Source of the DNA: Lycorma delicatula
Lineage: Eukaryota > Arthropoda > Insecta > Hemiptera > Fulgoridae
Direction: 5' to 3'
NCBI RefSeq assembly: GCF_047948215.1
Contig: NC_134455.1
Location: 160,376,575-160,440,574 of the forward strand
DNA length: 64,000 bases
Below the pieces are notes generated by a model. The model did no database searches, was not told the origin of the DNA, and saw only the letters and a list, made by a program, of their open reading frames with translations. Both the position numbers and the translations under genes were made by a program. Positions 23,224 through 35,195 of this stretch are shown piece by piece (within the stretch, counting starts at the first letter, position 1; every line of letters starts with the position of its first letter).

Positions 23224-25000
23224 TCAAATGAGATCAACTTTCTCGGGACTTAGCAGTTCGGTACCCACACTTTGCCTTCTTGAGACTTTAGAAATGATGT
23301 ATGTAGTCCAGCTAGGTGGAAAAAATGAATCTCTGCACATATCATTTTCGAGGCTAATATCTGTCACTTCTCCTATCCACCACTGATCGTCATATGCACA
23401 AGCAATAGTCTTTTTCCTAAGTGAAAGTGGTACAATACTTGACACAGGATGGTCTTCATACTTCTTGGAGTCTAAAGTAACGTAACATCTTACAATGCCT
23501 TCTGATACTGGAACATACTTGTGGTAGCTTCTAGTATCAAACAACTCTTTCACAGCAGTCAAATGATTTATTAAGTTTCTGAAATCTTAGCTATCTCATC
23601 TGATTTTATAAAAAGATACTTGACATTTTCCAGCTTGTGATTACAAAATGAATACATTTCATCAACATTTAGTATCTGATGTTTAATGACCTTTGCAGGC
23701 TTGCCTTTGCCACCTCCCACACCATCACAGACGTTTTTCCGATGGAATGATCCAAAGAAGTAGCATTCGGCTTCAAGGTCGAAGTCTTTTTTGTGACTGC
23801 ACAAATTAGCAAAATTCTTTTTATTTTTATATTGACTTGAAGCACCATCAGTAAAATAGATGAGTTTTTTAATGTTCTGATGTACTTCCTTGTTAAAAGT
23901 TTTTGAAAGCAATAAGATGTTGCTGTATTGTGCTTCAAGTGATCACTTAAAATACAAACACTTCTTTGTGAAAAACTGGGCTTGAGATTTTGACATGAAA
24001 TGGTGAGTTTCAGCTTTTCCAATTTTTACACTAATGATTCGAAAAACTCATCTTTGGTCTGAAGAACAGTAATCATCAGTTGTTATCACTGATAACAACT
24101 ATCAGTTGTTATCAAGTGCCCTATCAGTTGTTATCCACTGTTTGTACATTATTGAATCTGGCAACACATCATACTCTTCAGAAAAGTTGAGTATGCCAAA
24201 CACTGCCTTCTTACCTGGACATTTAGTGCACAAATTCATCATACAGCTGTAGTTATCCTTGTCACAAAGATGTCTATTAAGTCCTTATAAACAATACTAA
24301 GTTTGGGATCATCAATCATGAGTTTGATGTTCTGGTGGTGGGGACAGACACATACTGTATGAGTCCCAGATGCACCAGCCAAGATACACCATTTTGGACG
24401 GAGTTTGCAAAACTTTGATCTTCTAAATTTTTCCTCAGGGTTTTCACTTTTAAAGGAGACATACAATTCATTTAAGTTTATCAGAAGCTGCTTTTGCTTA
24501 TGCACTTTGACACCATCGACATACATGCTAACTCAATACTTTTTACCAGGACACAGCCTATTATTGTCATCTTCATAAAATAACACAAATTTTTTAATTG
24601 TATTGTTACTAATTCCTGTTTCATGTCTTTTACTGAACTCCGGTAGAATGTCTTGCTCATTAACTAATTCTCTAGTAAGTCTAACCAAAGGCTCTGACAC
24701 ATTGAACTCTGTTACTATTTTAGATCTGGTCCAACATTGGAGAAGTAAACAGATAATTTTAACCCCCGCTTCTTTAGAAGCAAGAACACAATTTTCTGTC
24801 GGTTTTAAAATAAGATCATCATATTCATGTGAAAAAGATAGAGCTGGATTTTCATTTTCAGATACTTTTGATTCAAAACAATTCAAAATTTTTCCTAATT
24901 TTTCAGACAGCTTAATTATTTTAAATTTTAATGCTGATGGCTGATTGATGAACGCAGATGTTTTATGACACTCTTCATTCACATAAATCCTATGGAACAT
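23224..25000 (-). pseudogene. Uncharacterised transposon protein, broken
   Basis: Pieces on the minus strand, in order: 25000-24533 (PSALKFKIIKLSEKLGKILN ... ISNNTIKKFVLFYEDDNNRL, ending CPGKKY), 24526-24239 (DGVKVHKQKQLLINLNELYV, RPKWCILAGASGTHTVCVC), 24239-24110 (NLCTKCPGKKAVF, YKQWITTD), 24022-23669 and 23912-23571 (ILSDHLKHN, LIYFTDGASSQYKNKKNFAN, CYFFGSFHRKNVCDGVGGGK), 23562-23224 (a DDQWWIGEV domain). I know relatives only as unnamed proteins in many animals. The acidic spots SDHLKH, TDGASSQY and CDGVGG could be a DDE-type triad; that is inference. At least four frame breaks. Confidence 0.75.
24075..24135. repeat. Triplicated 13-bp motif in the transposon gene
   Basis: ATCAGTTGTTATC at 24075, 24101 and 24123, plus the complement GATAACAACT at 24091. 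On the coding strand the motif specifies the WITTD segment, so it is a small tandem expansion that breaks the frame. Confidence 0.85.
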
Positions 25001-25347
25001 TGTTCTTCCATTGTTTTATGTGAAATTACTTGAAAATAATGTAAAAATTTAACTGATTTTAAAATTTGTAAATATAACATTATTAAGAGAAACTTATTTA
25101 TTTAATAAACACCGGATGAAATTTGAGACACTCGGTAAAAATCTGAACAGGTTACTGACTAATGTCAGACTGATCTGTCTGTAACTGCAAAGCTAAATGA
25201 TGCAACAAGCATAAATGAGAATGTTGTAACATGAATTTTCCTGTCGACTGGAAATCACTTCAAGCATCTGTTATAACATGAACACTGCAGTTGAATGGTT
25301 CAAACAAGTCTATTTTAACTAGAGTAGAAGTTATAAAAATATTAAAG

Positions 25348-26130
25348 TACTAAGAAGACAAGAAACCCCCTTGGAGCACTTATTTAATGATTCAAAATGG
25401 TATCGCTTTTAACAAGTTTTCTATGATTTTTGAGAGGTTATATAACTTCTATTAGTACAATACACAAGAAACTTTTTTATTTGCCATAAAATCTACAAAA
25501 ACACTGTAATAAGTTGTGCAAATTTGAGATTTTTATCACCTGCCCCATCAGAGTTATCTGAAGCCAAAATTAAAAATTTTTTTTAAAAATTAGTTTTAAA
25601 AATTCATGAATATTTAAGGGTAAGTATGTCGCCATTAATATTATTTATAGTAAAACTACTAACACATACCTACATATAAAAATATTCAAACTGTTATCCC
25701 ATCCCTGCCTCTTGAAGAAAATTACCAATAGTGAAATTTCACAGTTTTTCACATTCAATTTTATTAGTAATTTTCTCATAGAAAGAAGACAGATAGGTAA
25801 ATAAACTGCTGGACCAATCTTTTACCTTGAGAAAATATGAATAAACTGCTTTTCGTTTCAGTCTTCCAGGATCAATAGTTTGTTAGTTATGATTTTTTCT
25901 GTAAACCCTTACAATCACAAAAATAGGTGTGCACACCGTAACAAAAATGGCCATAACTGCTTAAATAAAAAATTTAAAAAAATTGTTTTAAGGTTCTGAG
26001 GAAACAAGTGGTTAAGTTTCAATTTTTTTTTAATTACTCAAGCAACCACCCTTGGGTCACTTCAAATGGATTGACCCCTCCAGAACTATTAATGCTACAG
26101 GCTTCAAATATTGTCTAGAAGCTTGGTAAT
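25348..26130. repeat. Long-arm transposon, right inverted arm
   Basis: Inverted partner of 22435-23185. Inner edge near CCTTGGAGCACTT (25371), outer edge near TTGAAGC-like sequence around 26110. Confidence 0.85.
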
Positions 26131-27393
26131 CTAAGTACATTAGACGCATCTAGAATTATAACTATAAACCACTTCTCTAATGAAATATAAATTAATAATT
26201 ATAATAAAAAGATTTTGTTCAATTTTTTAGGAATTGTTATTTTTTAACAGTTAATTGTTCACATATTTTCTTAATTCTAGATCAACTAAAAAATATACAC
26301 ATGTAGAATAATGACAAAAAAATTCAAGTTGTTATCTTTAGCGGTTCTTAAGATAATGTAGAAAAATATATAAACATATTTATATTTATATAAAAATATG
26401 ATTTTTTTGGAAAGCAGGATTTAAAAATTATACAAATGAGTTTTTTAAGTTACCTTTTTTAAAATTGCCCACTCCATAATTTGAGTCATCAGTGTTAGCT
26501 TCATAATCTTCTAGCTTCAGCTTTTTATTTCTGCTTGTCTGTCTTGTCTTTTTTCTGTATTTCTTGAATTGTTTTATCCACCTCAGTTACCCACTCCGAT
26601 CTTCAATCTTTTTTTAACATTTTTACACTATTAAGAATGTGATTGATTCCAAGATGCTACAGCAGATCTTCACACTTGTTAATGTTTCAATTATTAAATG
26701 TTGATACTGCTTCATATACTCCAAACTAAAACGTTTCCTTTCCCACAATAATTTTTTTTGCAATCATTTACAAATTATGTGTTTGAGACTCAGATTTCTG
26801 CATTTGCCATGGAGACATTTTTTCAACAAACATTCATGAGATAAACTTTGAAATACTGGATTTATAGCTTAAAAAACAGATACTGGGAGAGAAGTTTTGT
26901 GAGTAAGAACAGTTTTTACTGATAAATTTGCTAGAATTTGAGTGTTGTTTGCAAAACAGCTAACACAATTTTTTTTTAAAATCATAAAAGATTTATTTGT
27001 TAACATGCAGTTATGAATATTATATCAAATGACTCGGAAAATATTGAAAAATAAAGTGAGAAGAAATTCAAAAAAACTATTTTTTTGATCCCTTACTGGT
27101 TACGACTGCCCATAAACTATTTTAAATATTACAATAATATCACACATTAGGTTTTAAGTAAAATTATTTTAAAGTAAAAAATACCTAACAGGGTATTTTT
27201 AATCAATAAAAAAATTAATAAAATGGAATTCTTACATTTCATTTATGAAACAGTATGTTCATTAAAAATCGCCAACCTCACAGATTTTGAATTCATTGTG
27301 AAGTGGCTTTTTAAACAAAAACAAACATTAAATGAATGAACAAATATTCATATCAATATTAAAATAAAACTAATGACAATAAGATGAACTCAC
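26131..27393. other. CAND1 intron 6, right end
   Basis: AT-rich. No coding exon or dated repeat recognised. Confidence 0.55.
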
Positions 27394-27556
27394 CACTTGT
27401 ATATGTGGAGTTATTTCCTTAGGGCAACGCTGTACAAAAGCCTCACATGCTTGTAAGCAATATTCTCTTAGTTCATCATCATCTTGACTACTGTATTTGA
27501 CAAGCAGTGGCATTACACGTTCAATATGCTCACCAAACCGATGTCCAGCTTGACGA
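27394..27556 (-). CDS. CAND1: CAND1 coding exon 6
   Basis: Acceptor CACTAG before TCGTCAAGC at 27556; donor GTGAGT after 27394. Encodes RQAGHRFGEHIERVMPLLVK, then YSSQDDDELREYCLQACEAF and VQRCPKEITPHIQV (residues ~241-294). DDDELREYC and RCPKE are hallmark CAND1 strings. 163 nt, ends in phase 0. A longer open frame runs upstream through the acceptor, but that part is intron. Confidence 0.96.
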
Positions 27557-27853
27557 CTAGTGTTAAAAATAAAAATATTAGAACATAAGATATTGTATGT
27601 ACATTTCTTTAAACCAAATGGAATGAATATTTGCAACTGTGAAAAGCTGATACTGCATTGGGATTCTATTACTGAATTTATTAACCTTTTACCATACAGT
27701 ATTTCCCATAAAAAAAGCAGAATTGAAAGCTGAAAAGTTAAGACAAATGTACCACCATACATCTACTGTATGTGGGTCATCTGTTCAGATTGGGACTAGT
27801 AAGAGGCATAAGTAGGCAACCCTAAAAATTCTTGTCCAAGAACAATACCTTCT

Positions 27854-27864
27854 AAGTAACCACT
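27854..27864. repeat. LINE-tail target duplication, left
   Basis: AAGTAACCACT, repeated at 28547-28557. Confidence 0.88.
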
Positions 27865-28546
27865 TTTTTTTTGTCCAGTCATTTGACTGGTTTGATACAG
27901 CGGTTTAATATTCCCTATCTAGTGCCAGTAGTTTCATTTCGGTATACTCCCTAGATCCTACATCCCTAACAATTTGTCATATCCCTTACATTTGGGGGGT
28001 TCATAATCCAAACGTTGCCTGCCTGCACAACGTTTCCTATTTACCTGTCCCTCCAATATCAAAGCAACTATTCCAGGATGCTTTAATATATGGCCTAAAA
28101 GTGTCTCTTCTTTTAACTATATTTTTCCAAAGCTTGTTTCTTCATCAATTTGTCACTGTATCCACCTATCTGATTTTTAACATTCTCCTATAGAACCACA
28201 TTTCAAAAGCTTCTAATTTTTTTCTTCTCAGGTACTCTAATTGTCCAAGTTTCACTTCCACATAAAGCTATGCTCCAAACATATACTTTCAAAAATGTTT
28301 TCCTGACGTTTAAATTAATTTTTGATGTAAGCAAATTATATTTCTGACTGAAAGCTCATTTGCCTGTGCTATTTGGCATTTTATATCACTCCTGCTTCGT
28401 CCATCTTTAGTAACTCAATTTCTCAAATAACAAAATTCTTCTACATCCATAATCTTTTCTCTTCCTATTATTAGATTTAGTGGTCCATCTACATTATTTT
28501 TACTGCATTTCATTACTTTCATTTTGTTCTTGTTTATCTTCATGCA
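27865..28546 (-). mobile_element. RTE/CR1-type LINE, 3' fragment
   Basis: 682 bp with a T run (poly(A) on the minus strand) at the left end, flanked by an 11-bp duplication. It starts after the Ts with CAGTCATTTGACTGGTTTGA and matches the left ~700 bp of the longer copy at 31840-34870. Encodes only the last part of the LINE protein, with stops. Sits in CAND1 intron 5. Confidence 0.88.
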
Positions 28547-28557
28547 AAGTAACCACT
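28547..28557. repeat. LINE-tail target duplication, right
   Basis: AAGTAACCACT, identical to 27854-27864. Confidence 0.88.
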
Positions 28558-29794
28558 ATGGGATCCAAATACAAGCAGCAAATAATTTTTTTCATTGTTT
28601 TTACCTCTTACACACTTGTCCAGACTTGAATAGGCATCAATCTCTCTCAAAAACAAAAATTATAAATTTCCAATCACCTACATGTAGCATATTATATAGA
28701 AATTAGAAAAAAGTATGTACTGTAAAAAAGAAAAAAAAAAACAGTTTGAAATTGAGTTAACACCATTGTTAAGAAAGATAATTTTTGGCTTTGCCAGGAA
28801 ATGAAGAATAAAGATGGAATAACAAATTACAGAACCATAGGGTAAATATATTTAACATTTGGAAATAACCAGCTGTAAAAATGCATGGTATACATATAAC
28901 TTCGTGAAGACATAAGCTGCATACTATAACGGCAATGTTTTTGCTTTCGTTTCATGTTTATTGATAATTAACTAGTTGTTAGTCAAATCACTACCATCAA
29001 TGGCAGGAACACATGACAAACAATGTAATGCTTGTTAATAATGTTCAAGTGTACAGGGTTGGAGCTGGCAATCTTTTTCAAGGAAAGTAACTAACAAATC
29101 ATTCTTGTCAGGATACTTTATAATATGTAAACTCTATAAATTGTAAACAGTAAATAATGTAAGTATAAATTCTGTACATTGTATTGCTGATAAATTGTTA
29201 GCTTATCAGCAAATGATACAAATAATTATAACAAAATTATATTTTATTTTATTAAAAGATAATATCTTTCCCATAAAAAAGGTTGGTGGGTGGGTTTGTT
29301 TTTTTGATGTATGTGCACACATTTTTATTTTATCTGCTATTGGCACAGAGCGGATCATGTGTACACTAGGTGGCTGCACACAGCAGACAATTTATACTTC
29401 TTTATACAAATGATTTATCTAAAATTATATTTGTATATTGGGGATAAAAAAGGAAAACATTCGGGTTACAGCTGTGTAAAAAAATTACAACTCAAGGAAC
29501 AACTAAAAATGTTCATTATTTTGAAGCTTTTTGTTGTTAGTACGCTAAATTCATGAACACTATTTAGTTACAGTTGGCAAAAACATTTAAGAAAATCATG
29601 TAAAATTTTCATGGCAGGCCATAGGCCCACCTTTTTTTTAGTAATATAACATTATGTAATATAAAATGAATGTATGTATGTATGTGAGAGTGAGAAAGAT
29701 ATGAGATTTTCATCACCTAAAATCTATGTATTTATGGTGTACAGAAATATATAAAGATGTTAAGCAAGTCCAATATTTATGTTTATTAACTTAC
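28558..29794. other. CAND1 intron 5, remainder
   Basis: AT-rich. Has a short TATG repeat at about 29670-29690. No gene seen. Confidence 0.55.
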
Positions 29795-29938
29795 CAGATA
29801 GCAGCAATGCATTGTATATAAGTACGAGTAGTACAGGTGGCAGAATTTTGTGCCAGGCCATCCAGTAAGAAATCAATCAATTTAGTATATAGAGCCTGAT
29901 TACAAGACATCACTAAATGACTCAATGCTACTATAGTT
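29795..29938 (-). CDS. CAND1: CAND1 coding exon 5
   Basis: Acceptor TTTCAG at 29941-29939, donor GTAAGT after 29795. Encodes TIVALSHLVMSCNQALYTKL, then IDFLLDGLAQNSATCTTRTY and IQCIAAI. The TTRTYIQCIAAI stretch is invariant in CAND1 from other animals (residues ~193-240). 144 nt, phases 2 in and 2 out; the joined codon TG|T gives Cys where vertebrates have Ser. It follows a 9.1-kb intron filled with LINE, mariner and SINE sequence. Confidence 0.96.
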
Positions 29939-30515
29939 CTGAAAATAAATAACAAAGCAGTTATAGTTTTTAATAATAATAAAAAGCATTAAAAATACTT
30001 CCTTTATACCTATTACTATTACGGCTAAAATCTATCAGTGTAACTTTTTGAAGGTACACAAGACCAGAAACTAAATTACATTAATTCATACCATTCATCT
30101 TTATACTAATACTTTTACATGATAATCCTGAGAGTTTTTAAGCGTATATGATTAAATTTCAGCTCTTACACAAAATATAAAATTATAACAATCTATGTAC
30201 AAATCTAAAACACTAATTATTTATTTTTACCATTTTACTTTGTAGATTAATAATTTAAATTTACATCTGCAATTATTTGAATATAATTTTTTTAATTTAA
30301 TATTTCTGCTGTGACTATTTAATTCAGTACATTCATGAATCTGCAGCTCGCTGATTATGGGCAATTATAAAAGTTCTAAGAAATAACCCAAAAAGCAATC
30401 AGAACACATATATGTATACAAAGTCTCCTTTGATAATTATATAAGGTCTGCTGTCATGACTAATAGATTTTATCCCCAAGCAATAAATTAATTGATTAAA
30501 GGATTTTGGTTGGCT

Positions 30516-30531
30516 AGCTATCCCCTAAAAC
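30516..30531. repeat. R1-like tail target duplication, left
   Basis: AGCTATCCCCTAAAAC; 15 of 16 bases match 31095-31110. Confidence 0.88.
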
Positions 30532-31094
30532 ATGGAGGAGCTGTATGTCTGGGAGGAGAGGAGTCTCGCAGGAATAGAAGAAGGGGTTGTTGGAGGGTGC
30601 GGGAGCACAGGCATGCGGCTGAGTCTAGGGTTCCCCATATGTGTGGAGATTGCCTGGGTGCAATGAGGTCGTGGGCACTCTGCTCCCATGTCCGATGGTG
30701 ACCCATGAGGTAAGTATACTATAATGTTTGAATGTCTGTGAGGTGTTTGTTTATGAGACTGGCTTTGATGTGGAGTGTACAGTGTGAGGTATGTTTTCTG
30801 AGTAAAGATTGGATGTTGTGGAGTGTGTGGTGAGATTTAGTCTAAAGTTTGGTATCTAGCGGGTATGAGGTCCACGTCTGTTGATTGTGGTGTCTGAATG
30901 TGTGAGGCATATTCCTCCCTTCATGAACTAATGCACAACAGCTATATCAAGAAAGGTGGGTGGCCAGGGGTGGAGGATTAGTCAGTAGTGCACAGGAACT
31001 GATACACATTTAATACCTTGCGGAACCTGTTAGGGAGCCCAAACACTGCCCAGGCGCCTGTAAATGGAGTTCCTCCACCTCTTTAAAAAAAAAG
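30532..31094 (+). mobile_element. 3' tail of the R1-like LINE B family
   Basis: 563 bp, plus strand, ending CCTCCACCTCTTTAAAAAAAAA-type poly(A). It is related to the 3' region of LINE B (589-1330, other strand): both have GGAACCT/GTTAGG..., a TTTACAGG/GTAAATGG block and GAGGTGGAGGAA next to the tail, and share a GGCTGAGT-x-GGG block further up. Flanked by a 16-bp target duplication. No coding content; apparent frames are chance. Confidence 0.85.
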
Positions 31095-31110
31095 AGCTAT
31101 CTCCTAAAAC
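31095..31110. repeat. R1-like tail target duplication, right
   Basis: AGCTATCTCCTAAAAC, one base different from 30516-30531. Confidence 0.88.
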
Positions 31111-31835
31111 AAAGGTTCCACCCTTTCCACAGAATGATGAAAAGATGAGTCAAGAAGAGCTACCTCATTTCACAGCCAAAGGTACACACAGGTGTACTGT
31201 AGATAGCATCAAGCTCAAATTCTTTAAAATTTCCTATCAGTGAAGATGAGGTAACTCATTTAATTACAGCTGAGTTACTTGTTTAATTACAACTGAGTAT
31301 AACTCATAAGTCTCAACAGATCTAAGCCCCATTCAAATCAGCAATTTTGGATTAGGAAGTCTGTACTCTACTACTCAGATATCTTAACCACTAACAAAGA
31401 AAAAAAAAAACTATGAAAAAAATGAATTAAACAAAGATTTAATAAATTTATTTTCTCACAATAAAAATATAATATTTACAATAAAAAAAAAACCATAACA
31501 GTTTGGAAAATATGTATAGCTAAAAATCTCATTAACCCTTAAACAAAAGACATTAAATACAAATTATATTACAATTAGGTGATATAAAATTGACAAGATT
31601 ATATAAAAATCAATTAGTTACAAAACAGAATACAGATTCAAAATAAATAACAGAGTATAAAAACAACTATAAAAATTTCTAAAAAAACCATTACATACTG
31701 GGTGTTTTAAATCGCTTTAAAAAACAACATTAAAATATGAACAGCATCTTTTTAAGTAAAATTAACACTCATTAATAAACAAGTAAAAGAATGAAAATAT
31801 TAGAAATGAAGAGAAGTGGTAAATAAATACGTACA
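31111..31835. other. CAND1 intron 4, between repeats
   Basis: AT-rich with poly(A) runs. Nothing recognised. Confidence 0.55.
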
Positions 31836-32599
31836 ACTTTTTTTTTGTCTTCAGTCATTTGACTGGTTTGATGCAGCTCTCCAAGATTCCCTATCTAGTG
31901 CTAGTTTTTTTCATTTTAGTATACCCCCTACATCCTACATCCCTAACAATTTATTTTACATATTCCAAACGTTGCCTGCCTGCACAATTTTTTCCTTCTA
32001 CCTGACCCTCTAATATTAAAGCGACTATTCCAGAATGGCATAATATGTGGCCTATAAGTCTGTCTCTTCTTTTAACTATATTTTTCCAAATGCTTCTTTC
32101 TTCATTGATTTGCCGCAACACCTCTTCATTTGTCACTTTATCCAGCCACGTGATTTTTAACATTCTCCCATAGCAACACATTTCAAAACCTTCTAATCTT
32201 TTCTTCTCAGGTACTCCGATCGTCCAAGTTTCAATTTGTTATAAAGCGATGCTCCAAACATATACTTTCAAAAATCTTTTCCTGACATTTAAATTAATTT
32301 TTGATGTAAACAAATTATATTTCTGACTAAAACCTCATTTCACCTGTGCTATTTGGCATTTTATATTGATCCTGATTCATCCATCTTCAGTAATTCTACC
32401 TTCCAAATAACAAAATTCTTCTACCTCCATAATCTTTTCTCTTCCTATCATCACATTCAGCAGTCCATCTTCATTATTTCTACTACAATTCATTACTTTC
32501 ATTTTGTTCTTGTTTATTGTTCTTTAGTTTTGTTCATGCAGTAGTTCTTGCGTAGGACTTCATCCATGCCATTCATTGTTTCTCCTAAATCCTTTTTAC

Positions 32600-33450
32600 C
32601 CCAAGCTGGAATTATTATATCATCAGCACATCAGCAAATCATAGCATTTTTATGTTTTCACCCTGTACTGTTACTCCGGATCTAAATTGTTCTTTAACAT
32701 CATTAACTGCTAGTTCTATGTAGATTAAAAAGTAACTGTGATAGGGAACATCCTTGTCTGACTTCCTTTCTTATTATGGCTTCTTTCTTATGTTCTTCAA
32801 TTATTACTCTTGCTGTTTGGTTCCTGTAAATATTAGCAATCGTTCTTCTATCTCTGTATGTGAACCCTAATTTTTTTATAATGCTGATCATTTTATACCA
32901 CTCTATATTACTGAATGCCTTTTCTTGGTCTATAAATGCCAAGTATGTTGATTTGGTTTTCTTTAATCTTCCTTCTACTATTAATCTGTGGCCTAAAATT
33001 GCTTCCCTTGTCTGTATACTTTTTCTGAAACCAAATTGGTCTTCTCCTAACACTTCTTCCACTCTCCTTTCAATTCTTCTTTAGAGAATTTTAGTTAAGA
33101 TTTTTGATGCATAACTAGTTAAGCTATTTTTCACATTTATCTGCTCCTACTTTCTTTGGTATCATGACTATAACACTCTTTTTGAAGTCTGACGGAACTT
33201 CCCCTTTTTCATAAATATTACACACCAGTTTATATAATCTATCAATCAATTCCTCACCTGCACTGCGCAGTAATTCTACTGGTATTTTGTCTATTCCAGG
33301 AGCCTTTCTGCCATTCAAATCTTTTAATTCTCTCTTAAATTCAGATCTCAGTATTGTTTCTCCCATTTCATCCTCTTTGACTTCTTCTTCTTCTTCTATA
33401 ACACCATTATCTAATTTATTTCCTCCATATAACACCTCAATATATTCCAC
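32600..33450 (-). pseudogene. LINE reverse transcriptase domain
   Basis: 33450-33124 reads LKDLNGRKAPGIDKIPVELL and PSDFKKSVIVMIPKK, the RT entry segment. 33062-32703 reads DQFGFRKSIQTREAILGHRL, YLAFIDQEKAFSNIEWYKMI (motif A) and RQGCSLSQLLFNL (motif B). At about 32640-32615 the FADD box reads as stop-FADV, so the catalytic second Asp is lost. Confidence 0.85.
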
Positions 33451-33580
33451 CCACCTATCGACTTTACCTTTCGAATATAAATCGGTGTACCATCTTTGTT
33501 TAACACATTATTAGATTTAAATTTATGTAACCCAAAATTTTCCTTAACTTTCCTGAATTCTCCGTCTATTTTACCAATGT

Positions 33581-34750
33581 TCATTTCTCTTTACACTTCT
33601 GAACACTTTTCTTTATCCACTCTTCTTTTGCTAGTTTGCACTTCCTGTTTATAGTATTTCTTAATTGTCTATAGTTCCTTTTACTTTCTTCATCACTAGC
33701 ATTCTTATATTTTTTATGTTCATCCATCAGTAGCAATATATCGTCTAAAATCCAAGGTATTCTACCAGTTCTCTTTGTTCTGCCTAAGTTTGCTTCTACT
33801 GATTTAAAAATTTCCTTTTTAACATTCTCCCATTCTTCTTCTACATTTTCTATCTTATCTTTTTTACTAAGACCTCTAGCGATGTCCTCCTCAAAAATCT
33901 TTACCTCTTCTTCATCAAGTTTCTCGAAATTCCACCGATTCATCTGACAACCTTTCTTCAGGTTTTTAAACCCCAATCTACATTTAATTTTCACTAAATT
34001 ATGGTCGCTATCAATATCTGCTCCTGGGTAAGTTTTGCAGTTGACGAGTTGATTTCTAAATCTTTGCTTAACCGTGATATAATCTATCTGATACCTTGCA
34101 GTATTGCCTGGCTTTTTCCATGTGTATATTATTCTATTATGATTTTTAAATTGTGTGTTGGCAATTATTAAATTATACTTTGTGCAAAACTGTTTAAGTT
34201 GGTCCCCTCTTTCATTCCTTTTGTCCAGCCTGCATTCATCCACTATATTTCTTTCCTTGCCTTTTCCAATGCTTGCATTCCAATCTCCAACTATTATTAA
34301 ATCTTCATCTCTTTTTATGGGTTTAATTGCTTTGTCAATTTCTTCATATACACACTACCTCATCATCATCAACATGGGTGCTTGTAGGCATATAGACGTT
34401 AACATTCGTTGGTTTCGGTTTCGATTTTATCCTTATTACAAGATTCTATGCATTTTGAAATACTTCCCTATCTTCTTATCTATCTTCCTTATCTTCTTTA
34501 AGAGAGTTTGAAAACTCTCTTCCCTATCTTCTTGTTCATTATGAAACCTACTCCTGCCTGCCCATTATTTGAAGCTGAGTTAATTATTCTAAAATCTCCG
34601 GACCAAAAGTCGTTTCCTCTTTCCACTGAACCTCACTAATTCCTACTACATGTACATTTATCCTATCCATTGCATTCTTTAAATTTTTTAACCTACCAAC
34701 CAACCTTTTTTAGACTTCTATCATTCCACACTCCAACTTATAGAATGTTA
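33581..34750 (-). pseudogene. LINE endonuclease domain
   Basis: Near 34650 reads MDRINVHVVGISEVQWK, then DFWSGDFRIINSASNNGQAG and GVGFIMNK, and the 220-codon frame 34243-33581: DECRLDKRNERGDQLKQFCT, YTWKKPGNTARYQIDYITVK, DIDSDHNLVKIKCRLGF. These are the apurinic-type endonuclease motifs of RTE/CR1 LINEs (ISEVQW, Y.IDYI, SDH). At least two frame breaks in the 5' half; the SDH motif is intact. Confidence 0.85.
34398..34444. repeat. Local direct repeat D, copy 1
   Basis: 47 bp, GTTAACATTCGTTGGTTTCG onward, repeated with few changes at 35149-35195, 751 bp away. This copy lies inside the LINE endonuclease region. Confidence 0.85.
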
Positions 34751-35148
34751 TTTTTTAGTTTTCTGGTGACCCCTTCCTTAGTAGTCCCCACCCGGAGATC
34801 CAAACGGGGGACTAGTTTACCTCTGGATTATTTTACCAAGGAAGGTGCCTCCATCTTTGTTGTATGAAAATGCAGAGAGCTACATTTTTTTGGAGAAAAA
34901 ACAGCTGCAGTTTTCCATTCCTTTCAGCTGCACAATATTCAAGAGAATTGAGTGATGCTGATACGGCTGTTTAACTCCTCCTCTCACCCTTAATAACTAC
35001 TGAAAGAGCTGCTTCCCTCTTTCAGGAATCATTCCTTAGTCTGGCTTTCAACAGATACCTCTCTGATACGATGCACCTTCGGTCCAGCTACTCTGTATCA
35101 CTGAGCACTCAAGCCCCCTCACCATTGGCAAGGTTTCATGATTCATTG

Positions 35149-35195
35149 GTTAACAATCGTTGGTTTAGGTTTTGATTTTATCCTTATTACAAGAT
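35149..35195. repeat. Local direct repeat D, copy 2
   Basis: GTTAACAATCGTTGGTTTAG onward to TTATTACAAGAT; partner of 34398-34444. The sequence between the copies beyond 34870 is not LINE-like. Confidence 0.85.

Larger units (their letters stand above)
22435..26130 (-). mobile_element. Long-arm DNA transposon with unnamed protein
   Basis: About 3.7 kb: two diverged inverted arms of ~750 bp around a minus-strand gene at about 23224-25000. The arrangement (inverted arms, one central gene, decayed copy) is that of a class II transposon. I could not find a target duplication or exact ends and do not assign a superfamily. It lies in CAND1 intron 6. Confidence 0.75.
31836..34870 (-). mobile_element. 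RTE/CR1-type LINE, nearly full protein region
   Basis: T run at 31837-31846 is the poly(A) end, followed by CTTCAGTCATTTGACTGGTT. Minus-strand protein signals run right to left from endonuclease (34750-33580) through reverse transcriptase (33450-32600) to the tail. No clear target duplication; the right limit is uncertain. It shares its 3' 700 bp with 27865-28546. Confidence 0.88.

Noticed and set aside
30492..30706. Overlapping open frames on both strands
   Set aside because: Fall inside the untranslated tail of an R1-like LINE; no protein similarity.
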